The notes beneath the pieces are model-generated. The model was given only the letters and a program-made list of their open reading frames with translations. It ran no database searches and had not been told where the DNA came from. Position numbers and translations under genes: made by a program. Below, one piece after another: positions 43,994-52,550 of a stretch of 53,052 bases of DNA. The stretch's first letter is position 1, and each line of letters begins with the position of its first letter. This DNA is from CAYOXX01 sp964408025 (lineage in GTDB: Bacteria; Acidobacteriota; DATKUA01): positions 1 through 53,052 of the forward strand of contig CAYOXX010000010.1 of assembly GCA_964408025.1 (NCBI GenBank), given 5' to 3'.

Positions 43994-45681
43994 TTTTGCC
44001 GCACCGTTGCGGGGACCTCCGGGTCGGCTGTCGTCGAGCGGTAGCTCGTCAGGAGCACCTGCCCGGGCGCGCCGCCCTTGCGCTTGCGAAGAAAGCGGCG
44101 CTCTGTCCAGTGAACCTGTACGTTCGACGACTGCCGAGCCCTGCTGAAGTAAGCGGCCAGCGCCGCCGCCTCGGCAAGCGTCGCCGGGGGCGGCTTCTCG
44201 AGGCGTCGCGGGTTGCGCACCAGCACGTGGGATCCGGAGTACCCCGCCGCGTGTAACCAGAAGTCATTATCGCGCCCGACCTTGAATGTGACAACCTCGT
44301 TGTCGGGGCCGCTGCGGCCGACCACGATCTCCAAGCCGTCGGAAGAGACGAAGCGGCGGCCGGGGGGCGTCTCGATCCGCAGGCGCTTGCGCTGCCGCTG
44401 CGTCAGCCAGCCGCGGGAGACGATCTCCTTGTGCTGCGCCCGCAGCGCCTTCAGGTCGTCGCCGCACTCCTCGAGGCGCCGCCGCGACCGCTCGATATCG
44501 CCCCCCTCGCCCTCCTCGCCCTCCTCGCCCTCCTCGCCCTCCAACTCGCGCAGGCGCTCGCCCAGCTTGGCCACTGCCCGCTTCGCCTTGCGGGCGCGAC
44601 GGTAGTAGCGATCGGCGTTGGCCGCCGGATCGATCGAGGGATCGAGCTCGATGATGACGCGGCTACCGTCGCCGGCGAGGATGCCCTCGACCTCGACAGC
44701 GGAGTCGCCCCTACGGATGGCGTGTAGGTTGGCCAGGATCAGGTCGCCCAGGGCCCCCAGCTTCGCTCGCTGCTCGCTCGCCAGCAGGTCGCGCTCGAGG
44801 TTGGAGCGCAGGCGCCGGCGGCGGCGCTGCTCGCGCTTGAGCGCCTCTCCAATCTCAGAGCGCAGTTCGGCCACCGCCTCGGCCCGCAGGCGAAGCCTGA
44901 GCAGAGCCCGGGCCGCCTCGTTGGGGTCCTCGAAGAGGCCGACCCTCTCGCCCTCGACCAGCCGGTAGCTGTCGGGCAGGAGCAGCAGCGTTCGATCATC
45001 GCCCGCGGCCATCCTGTGGAGCGCCGCTTTGAAACGGAGTCCCTTGAGATCCCGCACGAAGGCCAGCGCCGCCCCGGGATTGTCCTCGAGCCGCGTAGCG
45101 ATCTCGGCGCGCAGGCGGGCGTCTGCACCGCGTAGCGACCGCAGCAGGACGCTCTCGGCGTCGCCCGAGTCCGTCGCGCTTTGCAGCGCCTCCTCGAGTT
45201 CGCCTTCTCCGGCGGTGAATAGGTCGAGCTCGCCGGGCGGGGCGGGCGGCGGAGCGTATCGGCCGCCGAGCGGGCCGCGGGCCCTCGCCAGGATACCGCC
45301 GTCGGGATCGAGCAGGACGAGGTCGCACCTCCTCGGGATGGCGACGTAGACGAGCTCGAGCGGGACGTCGCCGCCCAGGCGGAAGCGAACGACGCGGTCG
45401 CCGGGTTCCTTGTCGACTGCGGCGACTGCGGCCCCCCGCAGGTGCTGCTGCAAACGGGCCGCAAGCGGAGCGAAGCGGCTCCTGCGATCCGCTCGCCGGT
45501 CGCCGACGACCGGCAGCGGCAGCTCAGGGTGCAGGCTGAAGAAAAGTGGGAGGGGGACCTCCTCCCCGGCGTCGATGTCGAGGGTCACGCCGGCCCTCGC
45601 GGCCGCCGCGCCGAGTATAGCGCGCCCGCACACCAGCGGCCGCAGGCGGTCGACCAGGAGGTTGAGGATCGGATTATCCAT
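43990..45681 (-). CDS. rqcH: RqcH/NFACT ribosome quality-control protein
   Basis: A 563-residue homologue of Rqc2/RqcH, which binds stalled 50S subunits and adds alanine tails for degradation. NFACT-N domain at the start (GRAILGAAAARAG region and LHPELPLPVVGDRR), helix-hairpin-helix and coiled-coil middle with EQRRRRRLRSNLERDLLASE, and NFACT-R at about 450-540 with DNDFWLHAAGYSGSHVLVRN, the diagnostic motif. A Glu-Glu-Gly repeat (GEEGEEGEEGEGG) near 395 links coiled coils; it comes from a 9-base DNA repeat. It is four bases downstream of the FG-GAP gene's stop. Confidence 0.88.
   Translation of the reverse strand: MDNPILNLLVDRLRPLVCGRAILGAAAARAGVTLDIDAGEEVPLPLFFSLHPELPLPVVGDRRADRRSRFAPLAARLQQHLRGAAVAAVDKEPGDRVVRFRLGGDVPLELVYVAIPRRCDLVLLDPDGGILARARGPLGGRYAPPPAPPGELDLFTAGEGELEEALQSATDSGDAESVLLRSLRGADARLRAEIATRLEDNPGAALAFVRDLKGLRFKAALHRMAAGDDRTLLLLPDSYRLVEGERVGLFEDPNEAARALLRLRLRAEAVAELRSEIGEALKREQRRRRRLRSNLERDLLASEQRAKLGALGDLILANLHAIRRGDSAVEVEGILAGDGSRVIIELDPSIDPAANADRYYRRARKAKRAVAKLGERLRELEGEEGEEGEEGEGGDIERSRRRLEECGDDLKALRAQHKEIVSRGWLTQRQRKRLRIETPPGRRFVSSDGLEIVVGRSGPDNEVVTFKVGRDNDFWLHAAGYSGSHVLVRNPRRLEKPPPATLAEAAALAAYFSRARQSSNVQVHWTERRFLRKRKGGAPGQVLLTSYRSTTADPEVPATVRQK
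44506..44541. repeat. Four exact copies of a 9-bp unit inside rqcH
   Basis: CTCGCCCTC is repeated four times without change. Being a multiple of three, length change by slippage would keep the frame and alter the number of Glu-Glu-Gly units. Confidence 0.85.
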
Positions 45682-45684
45682 CCG

Positions 45685-47307
45685 CTAGCGATAAGCGGGC
45701 GAGCTGAGGGCCTGCATGCGGCCCCCGCCCGCGGTGGCGAGAGCCTTGGGATCGACCTCGATCACCTTTCCGCGCTTTGCGCCCAGGAGAGTCACTGTGG
45801 CGCCGCCGGGGAACCGGATGCGGATGTCGACTCTCCGCATATTCTTCCACAGCCCGACGTGGACTTCGGGGGCGTTCTGGGAGATGTAGGCGGTCGAGCT
45901 GCCGACCTCCCGGTAGGCCAGCAGGCCGCCGGTGTCGTCGAGCCTTCCGGCACGGTAGACCCAGACCCGGGTGCCGATGGCGCCGCGCTGCCCCTGCGGG
46001 GACGTCAGGCGCAGCTTGATGAAAGCCTTGCTGTCGCGGTTGTTGCGGAAGAGCTGGACCGGGGCTTTCTTGTGCACGACGACGATGTCGAGGTCGCCGT
46101 CGCCGTCGTAGTCGCCCAGGGCCATGCCGCGCGGATCGTTGAAGCTCGGCGGGAGCGCGCCGATACCGCTCAAAGCCTCGAAGCGGTTGGCACCCAGGTT
46201 CCGGAAGACCACGAATGTGGCCGCGTGCGTGTTGTCGGCGACGACAACGTCGAGCCTGCCGTCGTTGTTCAGGTCGCCGAAGGCGGCGGAGAATCCCTGA
46301 CCCTGTAGGCCTGAGCTTTCGCTGATCTCGTTGAAGGCGCCGCCGCCGTCGTTGCGGAAGAAGCGCAGCCCGTCGCCGAGGATCAGCAGGTCCAGGTCGC
46401 CGTCGTTGTCGGTGTCGCCGAGTGCGGAGCCGTTGTAGCGGTTGGAGCCGTCGCGGAAGAAGGAGTCGCCCAAACCGGAGCCCGCCTCGGAGAAGCTGCC
46501 CGAGCCGTCGTTGAGCCAGAGGCTGTTGCTGCGGCCGTCGTAGTTCAGGTGGGGCCACTTCGACTCGACCAGGTCGATGTCTCCGTCGCCGTCTACGTCG
46601 GCGGCGGTGATCGCCTGGGCGAAGCCGGTGTAGAGGAGCCCCGCCGAGGTCCGGGCAAAGCGCGCTTTCTTGCCCTTGTTGCGGAAGAAGCGCTTGATCG
46701 CCAAGGGCTGGCCGGGGGGAGTATTGGTGTCGGCCACGGGGTTGGTAAGGACGAAGTCGACGTAGCCGTCGCCGTTGAAGTCGCCGGCGGCCACACCGCG
46801 GGTGCGGTAGAGCTTGCCCTTGAGCCTGGCCCTGCGGGTGCCGTCGGAGAAGTACCCGCCTCCGTCGTTGATGTAGACCCGGTCCTGGCCCGGCCCCGCA
46901 GCGAGGCCCGAGTTGGCGACGATCAGGTCGAGGTCGCCGTCATTGTCCAGGTCGGCGAAGAGCGCGCCGTGCGACCCGAGGTCGGTGCCGTCGACGCCGC
47001 GCGCGGCCGCCTGCTCTGAGAACCTTCCGTTGCCGAGGTTGATGTAGAGGTAGTTGGGGGCGTGGATGCCGGTGCCGGGCGTGTTGGTGACGTAGATGTC
47101 GAGGTCGCCGTCGCCGTCGACGTCGGCGAAGGCAGCGCCGTGACCACCAGCCGCGGCGGCGCCCCCGATCCCGGCGGCGGCGGAGACATCGGTGAAGCTG
47201 AGTCCGGCGGGCGGCCGCGCCTTCCCGTCGTCAGCTACGGCTGGGAGGGCGACCTGAAGGCAGATTGCCGCCAGGACCAATGCCCTTACGAACCCGGCTA
47301 TCCCCAT
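45685..47307 (-). CDS. Secreted FG-GAP/ASPIC-UnbV (CRTAC1-like) protein
   Basis: A 540-residue exported protein. Signal peptide about 1-25 (ends AVADD). Residues 40-420 hold some seven FG-GAP/VCBS repeats with calcium-binding D-x-D-x-D-G loops, for example FADVDGDGDLDIYVTN, FADLDNDGDLDLIVAN, AGDFNGDGYVDFVLTN and LGDYDGDGDLDIVVVH, which make a beta-propeller. Residues 440-520 form the ASPIC/UnbV domain (GAIGTRVWVYRAGRLDD, then APEVHVGLW and VDIRIRFPGGATVTLLG). Such proteins are outer-surface or extracellular; no enzyme activity is known. It lies between ntrX and rqcH. Confidence 0.9.
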   Translation of the reverse strand: MGIAGFVRALVLAAICLQVALPAVADDGKARPPAGLSFTDVSAAAGIGGAAAAGGHGAAFADVDGDGDLDIYVTNTPGTGIHAPNYLYINLGNGRFSEQAAARGVDGTDLGSHGALFADLDNDGDLDLIVANSGLAAGPGQDRVYINDGGGYFSDGTRRARLKGKLYRTRGVAAGDFNGDGYVDFVLTNPVADTNTPPGQPLAIKRFFRNKGKKARFARTSAGLLYTGFAQAITAADVDGDGDIDLVESKWPHLNYDGRSNSLWLNDGSGSFSEAGSGLGDSFFRDGSNRYNGSALGDTDNDGDLDLLILGDGLRFFRNDGGGAFNEISESSGLQGQGFSAAFGDLNNDGRLDVVVADNTHAATFVVFRNLGANRFEALSGIGALPPSFNDPRGMALGDYDGDGDLDIVVVHKKAPVQLFRNNRDSKAFIKLRLTSPQGQRGAIGTRVWVYRAGRLDDTGGLLAYREVGSSTAYISQNAPEVHVGLWKNMRRVDIRIRFPGGATVTLLGAKRGKVIEVDPKALATAGGGRMQALSSPAYR

Positions 47308-47369
47308 CGGTTCGACTCCGTGCGCGGGCGGATATTCTAGCGGCGGCCCCCGGGGCGGTCAACGCAAGC

Positions 47370-48740
47370 TCAGCTGTTGCCGATTGGGATGCCGTAAGCC
47401 TTGAGCTTGCGGTAGAGGTGGCTGCGCTCGACCTTCAGGGCTTTGGCGGCCTTGGCGACGCTGTGGCCGCACTCCTCGAGCTTGGCCGAGATAATCCGTC
47501 GCTCCCAGTACTCGCGCGCCTCCTTGAGCGAAGAGAACCGCTCAGGGGTGCCTCCCTCCTCGGCGGCGCCGACCGTGGCGGCCGAGTCGAACTGGGCCAG
47601 GTCCCCGGCCCGGATGGTATCGCCCGGCACCATGATCATCAGGCGCTCGATGGCGTTGCGCAGCTCCCGCACGTTGCCCGGCCAGTCGTGGCTCTCCAAC
47701 AGGGCGACGGCGCCCGCATCGAGCTTCTTCGGCTTCCTGCCGAAGCGCTCGGCGAACTCTTTGACAAAGTGCGCGGCGAGTTTCGGCACGTCGCCGCGGC
47801 GCTCCCGCAGCGGCGGCACGCGGATCGGTATGACGTTGACGCGAAAGTAGAGGTCCTTGCGGAACGCCCCCCTGGCGATCTCCTGCTCGAGCTCCTTGTT
47901 GGTGGCGGCGATCACCCGCACGTCGACGCCCACCGAGCGGCTGGAGCCGACCGGCTCGATCTTCTGCTCCTGCAGCACCCGCAGCACCTTGGCCTGCGTC
48001 TTGAGGCTCATGTCGCCGATCTCGTCGAGAAAAAGGGTGCCGCCGTCGGCCGCCTTGAACTTGCCGTCCTTGTCCTCGCTCGCCCCCGTGAAGGAGCCCT
48101 TTATATGGCCGAAGAGCTCGCTCTCGATCAGTTCCTCGGGGATGGCGGCGCAGTTGACCTCGACGAACGGCGCCGCCGCTCTTCGGCTGCCCTGGTGGAT
48201 GGAGCGGGCTACCAGCTCCTTGCCGGTTCCGTTCTCGCCGAAGATCAGCACGCGGCTGTCCGAAGGCGCCGCCAGCTCGATCTGCCGCCTCAGCTCGAGC
48301 ATCGCGGGGCTTTCGCCGACCATCGTCTCGTCGCCGTGCAGGCGGCGCTGCAGCTCGATGTTCTCGCGCTCCAGCCGCCGCTGGCGCAGCGCGTTCTTGA
48401 CCACCAGCACGGTCTTTTCCAGGCTCAGCGGCTTCTCGACGAAGTCCCAGGCTCCCAGGCGCGTCGCCCGCACGGCGCTCTCGATGGTGCCGTGGCCGCT
48501 GATCATGATCACCTGCGCCGGGTAACCGTCCTCCTTGAGCTGCTCGAGCACCGCCAGGCCGTCCATCTCCGGCAGCCAGACGTCCAGGATTACCAAGTCG
48601 TAATCGCCGCTGCGCGTCACCTCCAGGCAGCGCTCGCCGCTGCCGACGGCGTCTACCTCGAAGCCCTCGTCCTCCAGGATACCGCGTAGCGTCGTCCTGA
48701 TGCCCTTCTCGTCGTCGACTATCAGTATGCGTTCGGACAT
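47370..48740 (-). CDS. ntrX: NtrX-like sigma-54 response regulator
   Basis: A 456-residue regulator. Receiver with D53 (LVILDVWLPEMDG), AAA+ domain with Walker A GENGTGKE, the sigma-54 loop written GSFTGA (in place of GAFTGA) and Walker B GGTLFLDEIG, and a Fis-type HTH at the end (SVAKAAKALKVERSHLYRKL). GSFTGA is frequent in NtrX proteins. Start at the ATG of MSERILIVDD. It lies 70 bases downstream of the NtrY-like kinase, the standard order. Regulates nitrogen, redox or envelope genes in other bacteria; targets here unknown. Confidence 0.9.
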   Translation of the reverse strand: MSERILIVDDEKGIRTTLRGILEDEGFEVDAVGSGERCLEVTRSGDYDLVILDVWLPEMDGLAVLEQLKEDGYPAQVIMISGHGTIESAVRATRLGAWDFVEKPLSLEKTVLVVKNALRQRRLERENIELQRRLHGDETMVGESPAMLELRRQIELAAPSDSRVLIFGENGTGKELVARSIHQGSRRAAAPFVEVNCAAIPEELIESELFGHIKGSFTGASEDKDGKFKAADGGTLFLDEIGDMSLKTQAKVLRVLQEQKIEPVGSSRSVGVDVRVIAATNKELEQEIARGAFRKDLYFRVNVIPIRVPPLRERRGDVPKLAAHFVKEFAERFGRKPKKLDAGAVALLESHDWPGNVRELRNAIERLMIMVPGDTIRAGDLAQFDSAATVGAAEEGGTPERFSSLKEAREYWERRIISAKLEECGHSVAKAAKALKVERSHLYRKLKAYGIPIGNS

Positions 48741-48810
48741 GGCACGCCTAAGCAATAAGTTCCAGCAAGTATATCGCCCCCGCACTGCAGCCGCAAAGCG
48801 GCGCGGCGTA

Positions 48811-51075
48811 TCACTCCGCGGGCAGTTCGATTGTGAAGCGGGTGCCCTTGGGCTCGTTGTCGGCTACTGAGATGGTGCCCTTGTGGTCGTTGATGATGCG
48901 CATGACTATTGCCAGGCCGAGGCCGGTGCCCTTCTTCTTGGTAGAGAAGTAGGGTAGGAAGAGCTTGTCCTTGACCTCTGGCGGTATGCCGGGGCCGTCG
49001 TCGGCGAACTCGACGACGACTGCCTTGCGCTCGCTGTCGAAGCGGGACGAGATCTCGAGTCGGCCGCGGCCGTCGGTGGCGTCGATGGCGTTGTTGATGA
49101 TGTTGACGAACGCCATCTTGAACTGGTCGGCGTCGAGGTCCATCTCGGGCACCTCCCTGCCGAACTGCTTGACGATGCGGAAGCCGTCGCCTTCGGCGTC
49201 GTCGCGGTAGATGGATACAGCCTTCTCGAGGACGGCGTTGACGTCGGTGCGCCGCAGGTCGAGCGGCGGCATGCGGGCGAAGGAGCCGAAGGCGTCGACC
49301 ATGCTCTTCAGCGTGCCGGTCTCCTCGATGATCGTCTCGGTGCTCTTGGCCACCAGGTCGCGGTAGTCGCTGCCCTCCTCGGCGATCTTGCGCCGGATGC
49401 GCTCGGCCGAAAGCTGGATCGGTGTCAGCGGGTTCTTGATCTCGTGCGCGATCCGCTGCGCCACCTCCTGCCAGGCCGCCGAGCGCTGGGCGCGCACGAG
49501 CTGCGTGAGGTCGTCGAGCACGATCACCGAGCCGCGCAGGGCGCCGTCGGCGTGGTGGATCGAGGTGATGGTGGCCGAGAGGTGCAGCAGCCGCTGCTCG
49601 AGGCGCAGCTCCAGATCCTGGGTCTGGACGGCGATGCCGGCGTCGAAGAAGTGCTCGACAATCTCGCGCAGCGGAGCGAGGTCCGGGCGCCCGAACGCCT
49701 CGCGCCAGTCCATGCCGACCAAGCCCCGCAGCGGTAGCGCCAGCAGCTCGCGCGCCCTGGGGTTGACGGTGGAGACCAGGCCCTCGGAGTCGATCGAGAT
49801 GACGGCGGAGCTGAGGTTGGCCAGCAGCGTCTCGGTGTAGCGCCGGCGGCGCTCGATTTCCTGGTTGGTCAGGACCAGGCTGCGGTTGGCCTCTTCGAGC
49901 TCCTCCTGACTGTGCTTGAGGTCCTGCGTCATCTTGTTGAAGCTGTCTACCAGGAGGCCGAGCTCGTCGTCGGCGGCGGCGTCGACGCGGTGGTCGAGGT
50001 TGCCGGCGGCGACAGCGCGTGTGCCGATCGCGAGCTGCTGGATGGGGACGGTGACCCGGCGCGAGAAGTAGATGCCGATCCAGAGGGCCGAGAAGAGGCA
50101 CATCATGGTGGCGACCAGCAGCAGCGCCTGCGAGGCCGGCTGCACCACCTCACGCTGCTCGACCTGCTCGCGGTAGACCCTGTAGTCGCCGGTGATCGCC
50201 GTGGCGATGTTCACCAGGTTGCGCCGCACGCCGAAGCCGAGAACAACGCTGCCGATCGGGCGCGCCTCGTCCGACTCGTCGTTGCGGTCGAACACCGGCG
50301 CGGCGCAGCGCAGCAGGCTCCCCTCCGGCGTCACCTCGCGCCAGGCGTAGTAGCCAGTGCTCGAGCGCCGCTGCAGCCGCAGCACTCGCTGCAAGTAGCC
50401 GGGGTCGGGGTCGCCGATGTAGGGCAGCAGCGGGCTCCGCGGGTCGACGATCGTCGGCACCAGGCGCTCCTCACCCAGGTAGATGTCGATTACGTCGAAC
50501 TTGATCTCGTCCATCAGCGGCTCCAGGTACTGCACCCGAAGGTAGATGTACTTGTCGTAGTTGAGCAGGTTCTCCTCGCTTATGAAGTCGGCGATGCTCA
50601 GGGTCTGCGCCAGCGCCAGCTCCTCGTAGTCTTCGAGGTAGATGTCGGAGAGCCGGCGCGAGGAGCTGACTATGTCGTCCACCGGCTGCGCGTACCAGCG
50701 GTCGATGCTCTTGCTGATCAGGTCCGAGGCGATCAGGTAGGGCACCAGTGTGGAGATCAGGATAATACCGATCATCGTCAGCACCAGCTTGGTGCGGAAG
50801 CGGGAGCCGAGGATCTTGCGCTTGCGCTCGCTGAAGAGCTTGAACAGGTTGCGGAAGATCACCACCAGCAGGACGAGGATGAGGATGATGTTTATGTTGA
50901 TGATTGCCAGGCCGAGTATGGCGCTGTACCACTGCGAGTAGCGGAACTGGGGGCTGTGGCTGATGATGTACTCGGCGGTCACCAGCACCGTGATGATCAG
51001 AACCGGAATGAAAATCGGTATCAGCTTGCGCCAGTTCTTCTTGCGCCGGCCGGAAAGCTCCTCCGTATCGCCCAT
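48811..51075 (-). CDS. ntrY: NtrY-like sensor histidine kinase
   Basis: A 754-residue inner-membrane kinase. Three membrane segments near the start (about 18-36, 53-72 and 90-112, including LVLTMIGIILISTLVPYLIA), a periplasmic region to about 315, another segment near 320-340 (LLVATMMCLFSALWIGIYFS), HAMP with TVPIQQLAIGTRAVAAGNLD, PAS (SAVISIDSEGLVSTVNPRAR), HisKA with H544 in RIAHEIKNPLTPIQL, and an HATPase with FVNIINNAIDATDG, DDGPGIP and GTGLGLAIV. All catalytic parts are present. The layout fits NtrY. First gene of the minus-strand series; an upstream gap of about 390 bases separates it from ilvE. Confidence 0.92.
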   Translation of the reverse strand: MGDTEELSGRRKKNWRKLIPIFIPVLIITVLVTAEYIISHSPQFRYSQWYSAILGLAIININIILILVLLVVIFRNLFKLFSERKRKILGSRFRTKLVLTMIGIILISTLVPYLIASDLISKSIDRWYAQPVDDIVSSSRRLSDIYLEDYEELALAQTLSIADFISEENLLNYDKYIYLRVQYLEPLMDEIKFDVIDIYLGEERLVPTIVDPRSPLLPYIGDPDPGYLQRVLRLQRRSSTGYYAWREVTPEGSLLRCAAPVFDRNDESDEARPIGSVVLGFGVRRNLVNIATAITGDYRVYREQVEQREVVQPASQALLLVATMMCLFSALWIGIYFSRRVTVPIQQLAIGTRAVAAGNLDHRVDAAADDELGLLVDSFNKMTQDLKHSQEELEEANRSLVLTNQEIERRRRYTETLLANLSSAVISIDSEGLVSTVNPRARELLALPLRGLVGMDWREAFGRPDLAPLREIVEHFFDAGIAVQTQDLELRLEQRLLHLSATITSIHHADGALRGSVIVLDDLTQLVRAQRSAAWQEVAQRIAHEIKNPLTPIQLSAERIRRKIAEEGSDYRDLVAKSTETIIEETGTLKSMVDAFGSFARMPPLDLRRTDVNAVLEKAVSIYRDDAEGDGFRIVKQFGREVPEMDLDADQFKMAFVNIINNAIDATDGRGRLEISSRFDSERKAVVVEFADDGPGIPPEVKDKLFLPYFSTKKKGTGLGLAIVMRIINDHKGTISVADNEPKGTRFTIELPAE

Positions 51076-51286
51076 CTCCCGATACCCCGCAAAGGATGGT
51101 ATGGCATCAATCTAATGACTCGGCGCCGCCAGCGCAAGGGCGCGACCGGATCGAGCGCGCGACACGCTCGGTTGCCATCGTGCCGCGGCCGTCGAAGATT
51201 GGGTGTGCCTACCCAGGATCTGATGAAAATTCCATCCAATATTTATATCGGATATCTTTTCTCAAAAGGTTGCCGACAGGGCGCGC

Positions 51287-51313
51287 CTCCGCCAAGGCGG
51301 ACGGCGGAGTGGG
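51287..51313. repeat. REP-like palindromic element
   Basis: CTCCGCC at 51287-51293 can pair with GGCGGA at 51296-51301 (through six bases) or with GGCGGAG at 51303-51309. The part 51295-51313 occurs inverted at 3005-3023. Confidence 0.5.
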
Positions 51314-51394
51314 TAGGCCGTCCTTCTTTCAAGGCAGGAGGTCGCGCATCCCTGCCCGGCACGAAGAGCCAATTGCAAACGGCGGGCCGCGTTG

Positions 51395-51403
51395 TGCTAT
51401 ACT
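51395..51403 (+). promoter_or_regulatory. Extended -10 promoter for ilvE
   Basis: TG-C-TATACT is an extended -10 element. A TTGCAA lies 19 bases before the hexamer, a loose fit. The leader to the ATG would be about 60 bases. Confidence 0.5.
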
Positions 51404-51469
51404 TGCCGGTGCGGTCGAGTAAGCCTTTTGACTCGCGCTAATATCGATAAGCCAACGGAGGGAGTACTG

Positions 51470-52420
51470 ATGGAAGTGAAGAACGGCGAGTTCGTCTGGT
51501 TCAACGGCGAGTTCGTGCCCTGGGACGACGCCAAGATACACGTAGCCACGCACGCGCTGCACTACGGCACGTGCCTGTTCGAGGGGATCCGCTGCTACGA
51601 TACCGAGGACGGGCCCGCCGTGCTCCGCCTGCCCGAGCACGTCGACCGGCTCTTCAACTCCGCGCGGATCTATCGGATGGAAGAAGAGATCAAGTGGAGC
51701 CGCGAGGAGTTCATCGAGCTAATCCTGGAGACGATCCGCAAGAACAAGCACCGCGCCTGCTACATCCGGCCAATCGTCCTTCGCGGCTACGGCTCCCTCG
51801 GGGTCAACCCCTTCCCCTGCCCCGTGGAGGCCTACATCATGACCCAGGAGTGGGGCGACTACCTGGGCAGGGAGGCGGTCGAGCACGGAGCTCGTGTGAA
51901 GGTCAGCACCTGGCAGCGTATCGGCCCGAACACGATGCCGGCGATGGCCAAGGCGGCCAGCAACTACATGAACAGCCAGCTGATCAACATGGAGGCCAAG
52001 CTGGAGGGCTACGACGAGGGGATCGCCCTCGACGTCACCGGCTACGTCAGCGAGGGCAGCGGCGAGAACATCTTCATCATCAGGGGCAAGAAGATCTACA
52101 CACCACCGCTGGGGGCCAGCGTGCTCCCCGGCATCACCCGCGACTCGATCTTCACAATGATAAGGGAACTCCAGCAGCCGGGCGGCGCGCTGGAGGGCTT
52201 CTCGTTCGAGGAGCACATAATCCCCCGCGAGATGCTCTACCTGGCCGCAGAGGTGTTCTTCTGCGGCACCGCCGCCGAGATCACACCGATCCGCGAAATC
52301 GACAGGATCAAGATCGGCTCAGGCGCGCGAGGCCCGATCACTAAGGTGCTGCAGGAGGAGTTCCACAAGGTAACCGCCAGCAAGGCCGCCGACCGGCACG
52401 GCTGGCTCACCTTCATCTGA
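51470..52420 (+). CDS. ilvE: Branched-chain amino acid aminotransferase
   Basis: A 316-residue fold-type IV PLP enzyme making valine, leucine and isoleucine from their keto acids with glutamate. PLP Lys K161 lies in MPAMAKAASNYMNSQL; the N-terminal HALHYGTCLFEGIRCY and YIRPIVLRGYGSLGVNP hold substrate; EGSGENIFIIRGKKIYTPPL is the family signature. CGGAGGGAG precedes the ATG. D-amino acid and ADC lyase relatives share the fold, but the YGTCLFEGIR motif favours BCAT. Followed by a hairpin terminator. Confidence 0.95.
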   Translation: MEVKNGEFVWFNGEFVPWDDAKIHVATHALHYGTCLFEGIRCYDTEDGPAVLRLPEHVDRLFNSARIYRMEEEIKWSREEFIELILETIRKNKHRACYIRPIVLRGYGSLGVNPFPCPVEAYIMTQEWGDYLGREAVEHGARVKVSTWQRIGPNTMPAMAKAASNYMNSQLINMEAKLEGYDEGIALDVTGYVSEGSGENIFIIRGKKIYTPPLGASVLPGITRDSIFTMIRELQQPGGALEGFSFEEHIIPREMLYLAAEVFFCGTAAEITPIREIDRIKIGSGARGPITKVLQEEFHKVTASKAADRHGWLTFI

Positions 52421-52443
52421 CCGGCACCGGATTCCGGCTCCGT

Positions 52444-52466
52444 CGCCCGCCGCCGAGCGGCGGGCG
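52444..52466 (+). terminator. Strong hairpin after ilvE
   Basis: Perfect 9-bp GC stem (CGCCCGCCG / CGGCGGGCG) with a five-base loop, 23 bases after the ilvE stop, followed by ATGTTGTCTT. Likely an intrinsic or assisted terminator. Confidence 0.65.
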
Positions 52467-52508
52467 ATGTTGTCTTCGGACTAGGAGGGGACGAAGCCTC
52501 CCCAGACG

Positions 52509-52517
52509 TGTTATACT
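52509..52517 (+). promoter_or_regulatory. Extended -10 promoter for pilT
   Basis: TG-T-TATACT, 33 bases before the pilT start, with the same form as the ilvE element. The -35 region is poor. Confidence 0.45.
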
Positions 52518-52550
52518 TTTGTCCTCGTATCCCAAACAGGAGCGGAAGAG

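Larger units (their letters stand above)
51076..51469. other. Divergent control region between ntrY and ilvE
   Basis: A 394-base region. It has a REP-like palindrome around 51287-51313, an extended -10 promoter for ilvE and a short AT-rich patch near 51230-51270. No gene or RNA was recognised; short open frames here lack coding character. Confidence 0.6.
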
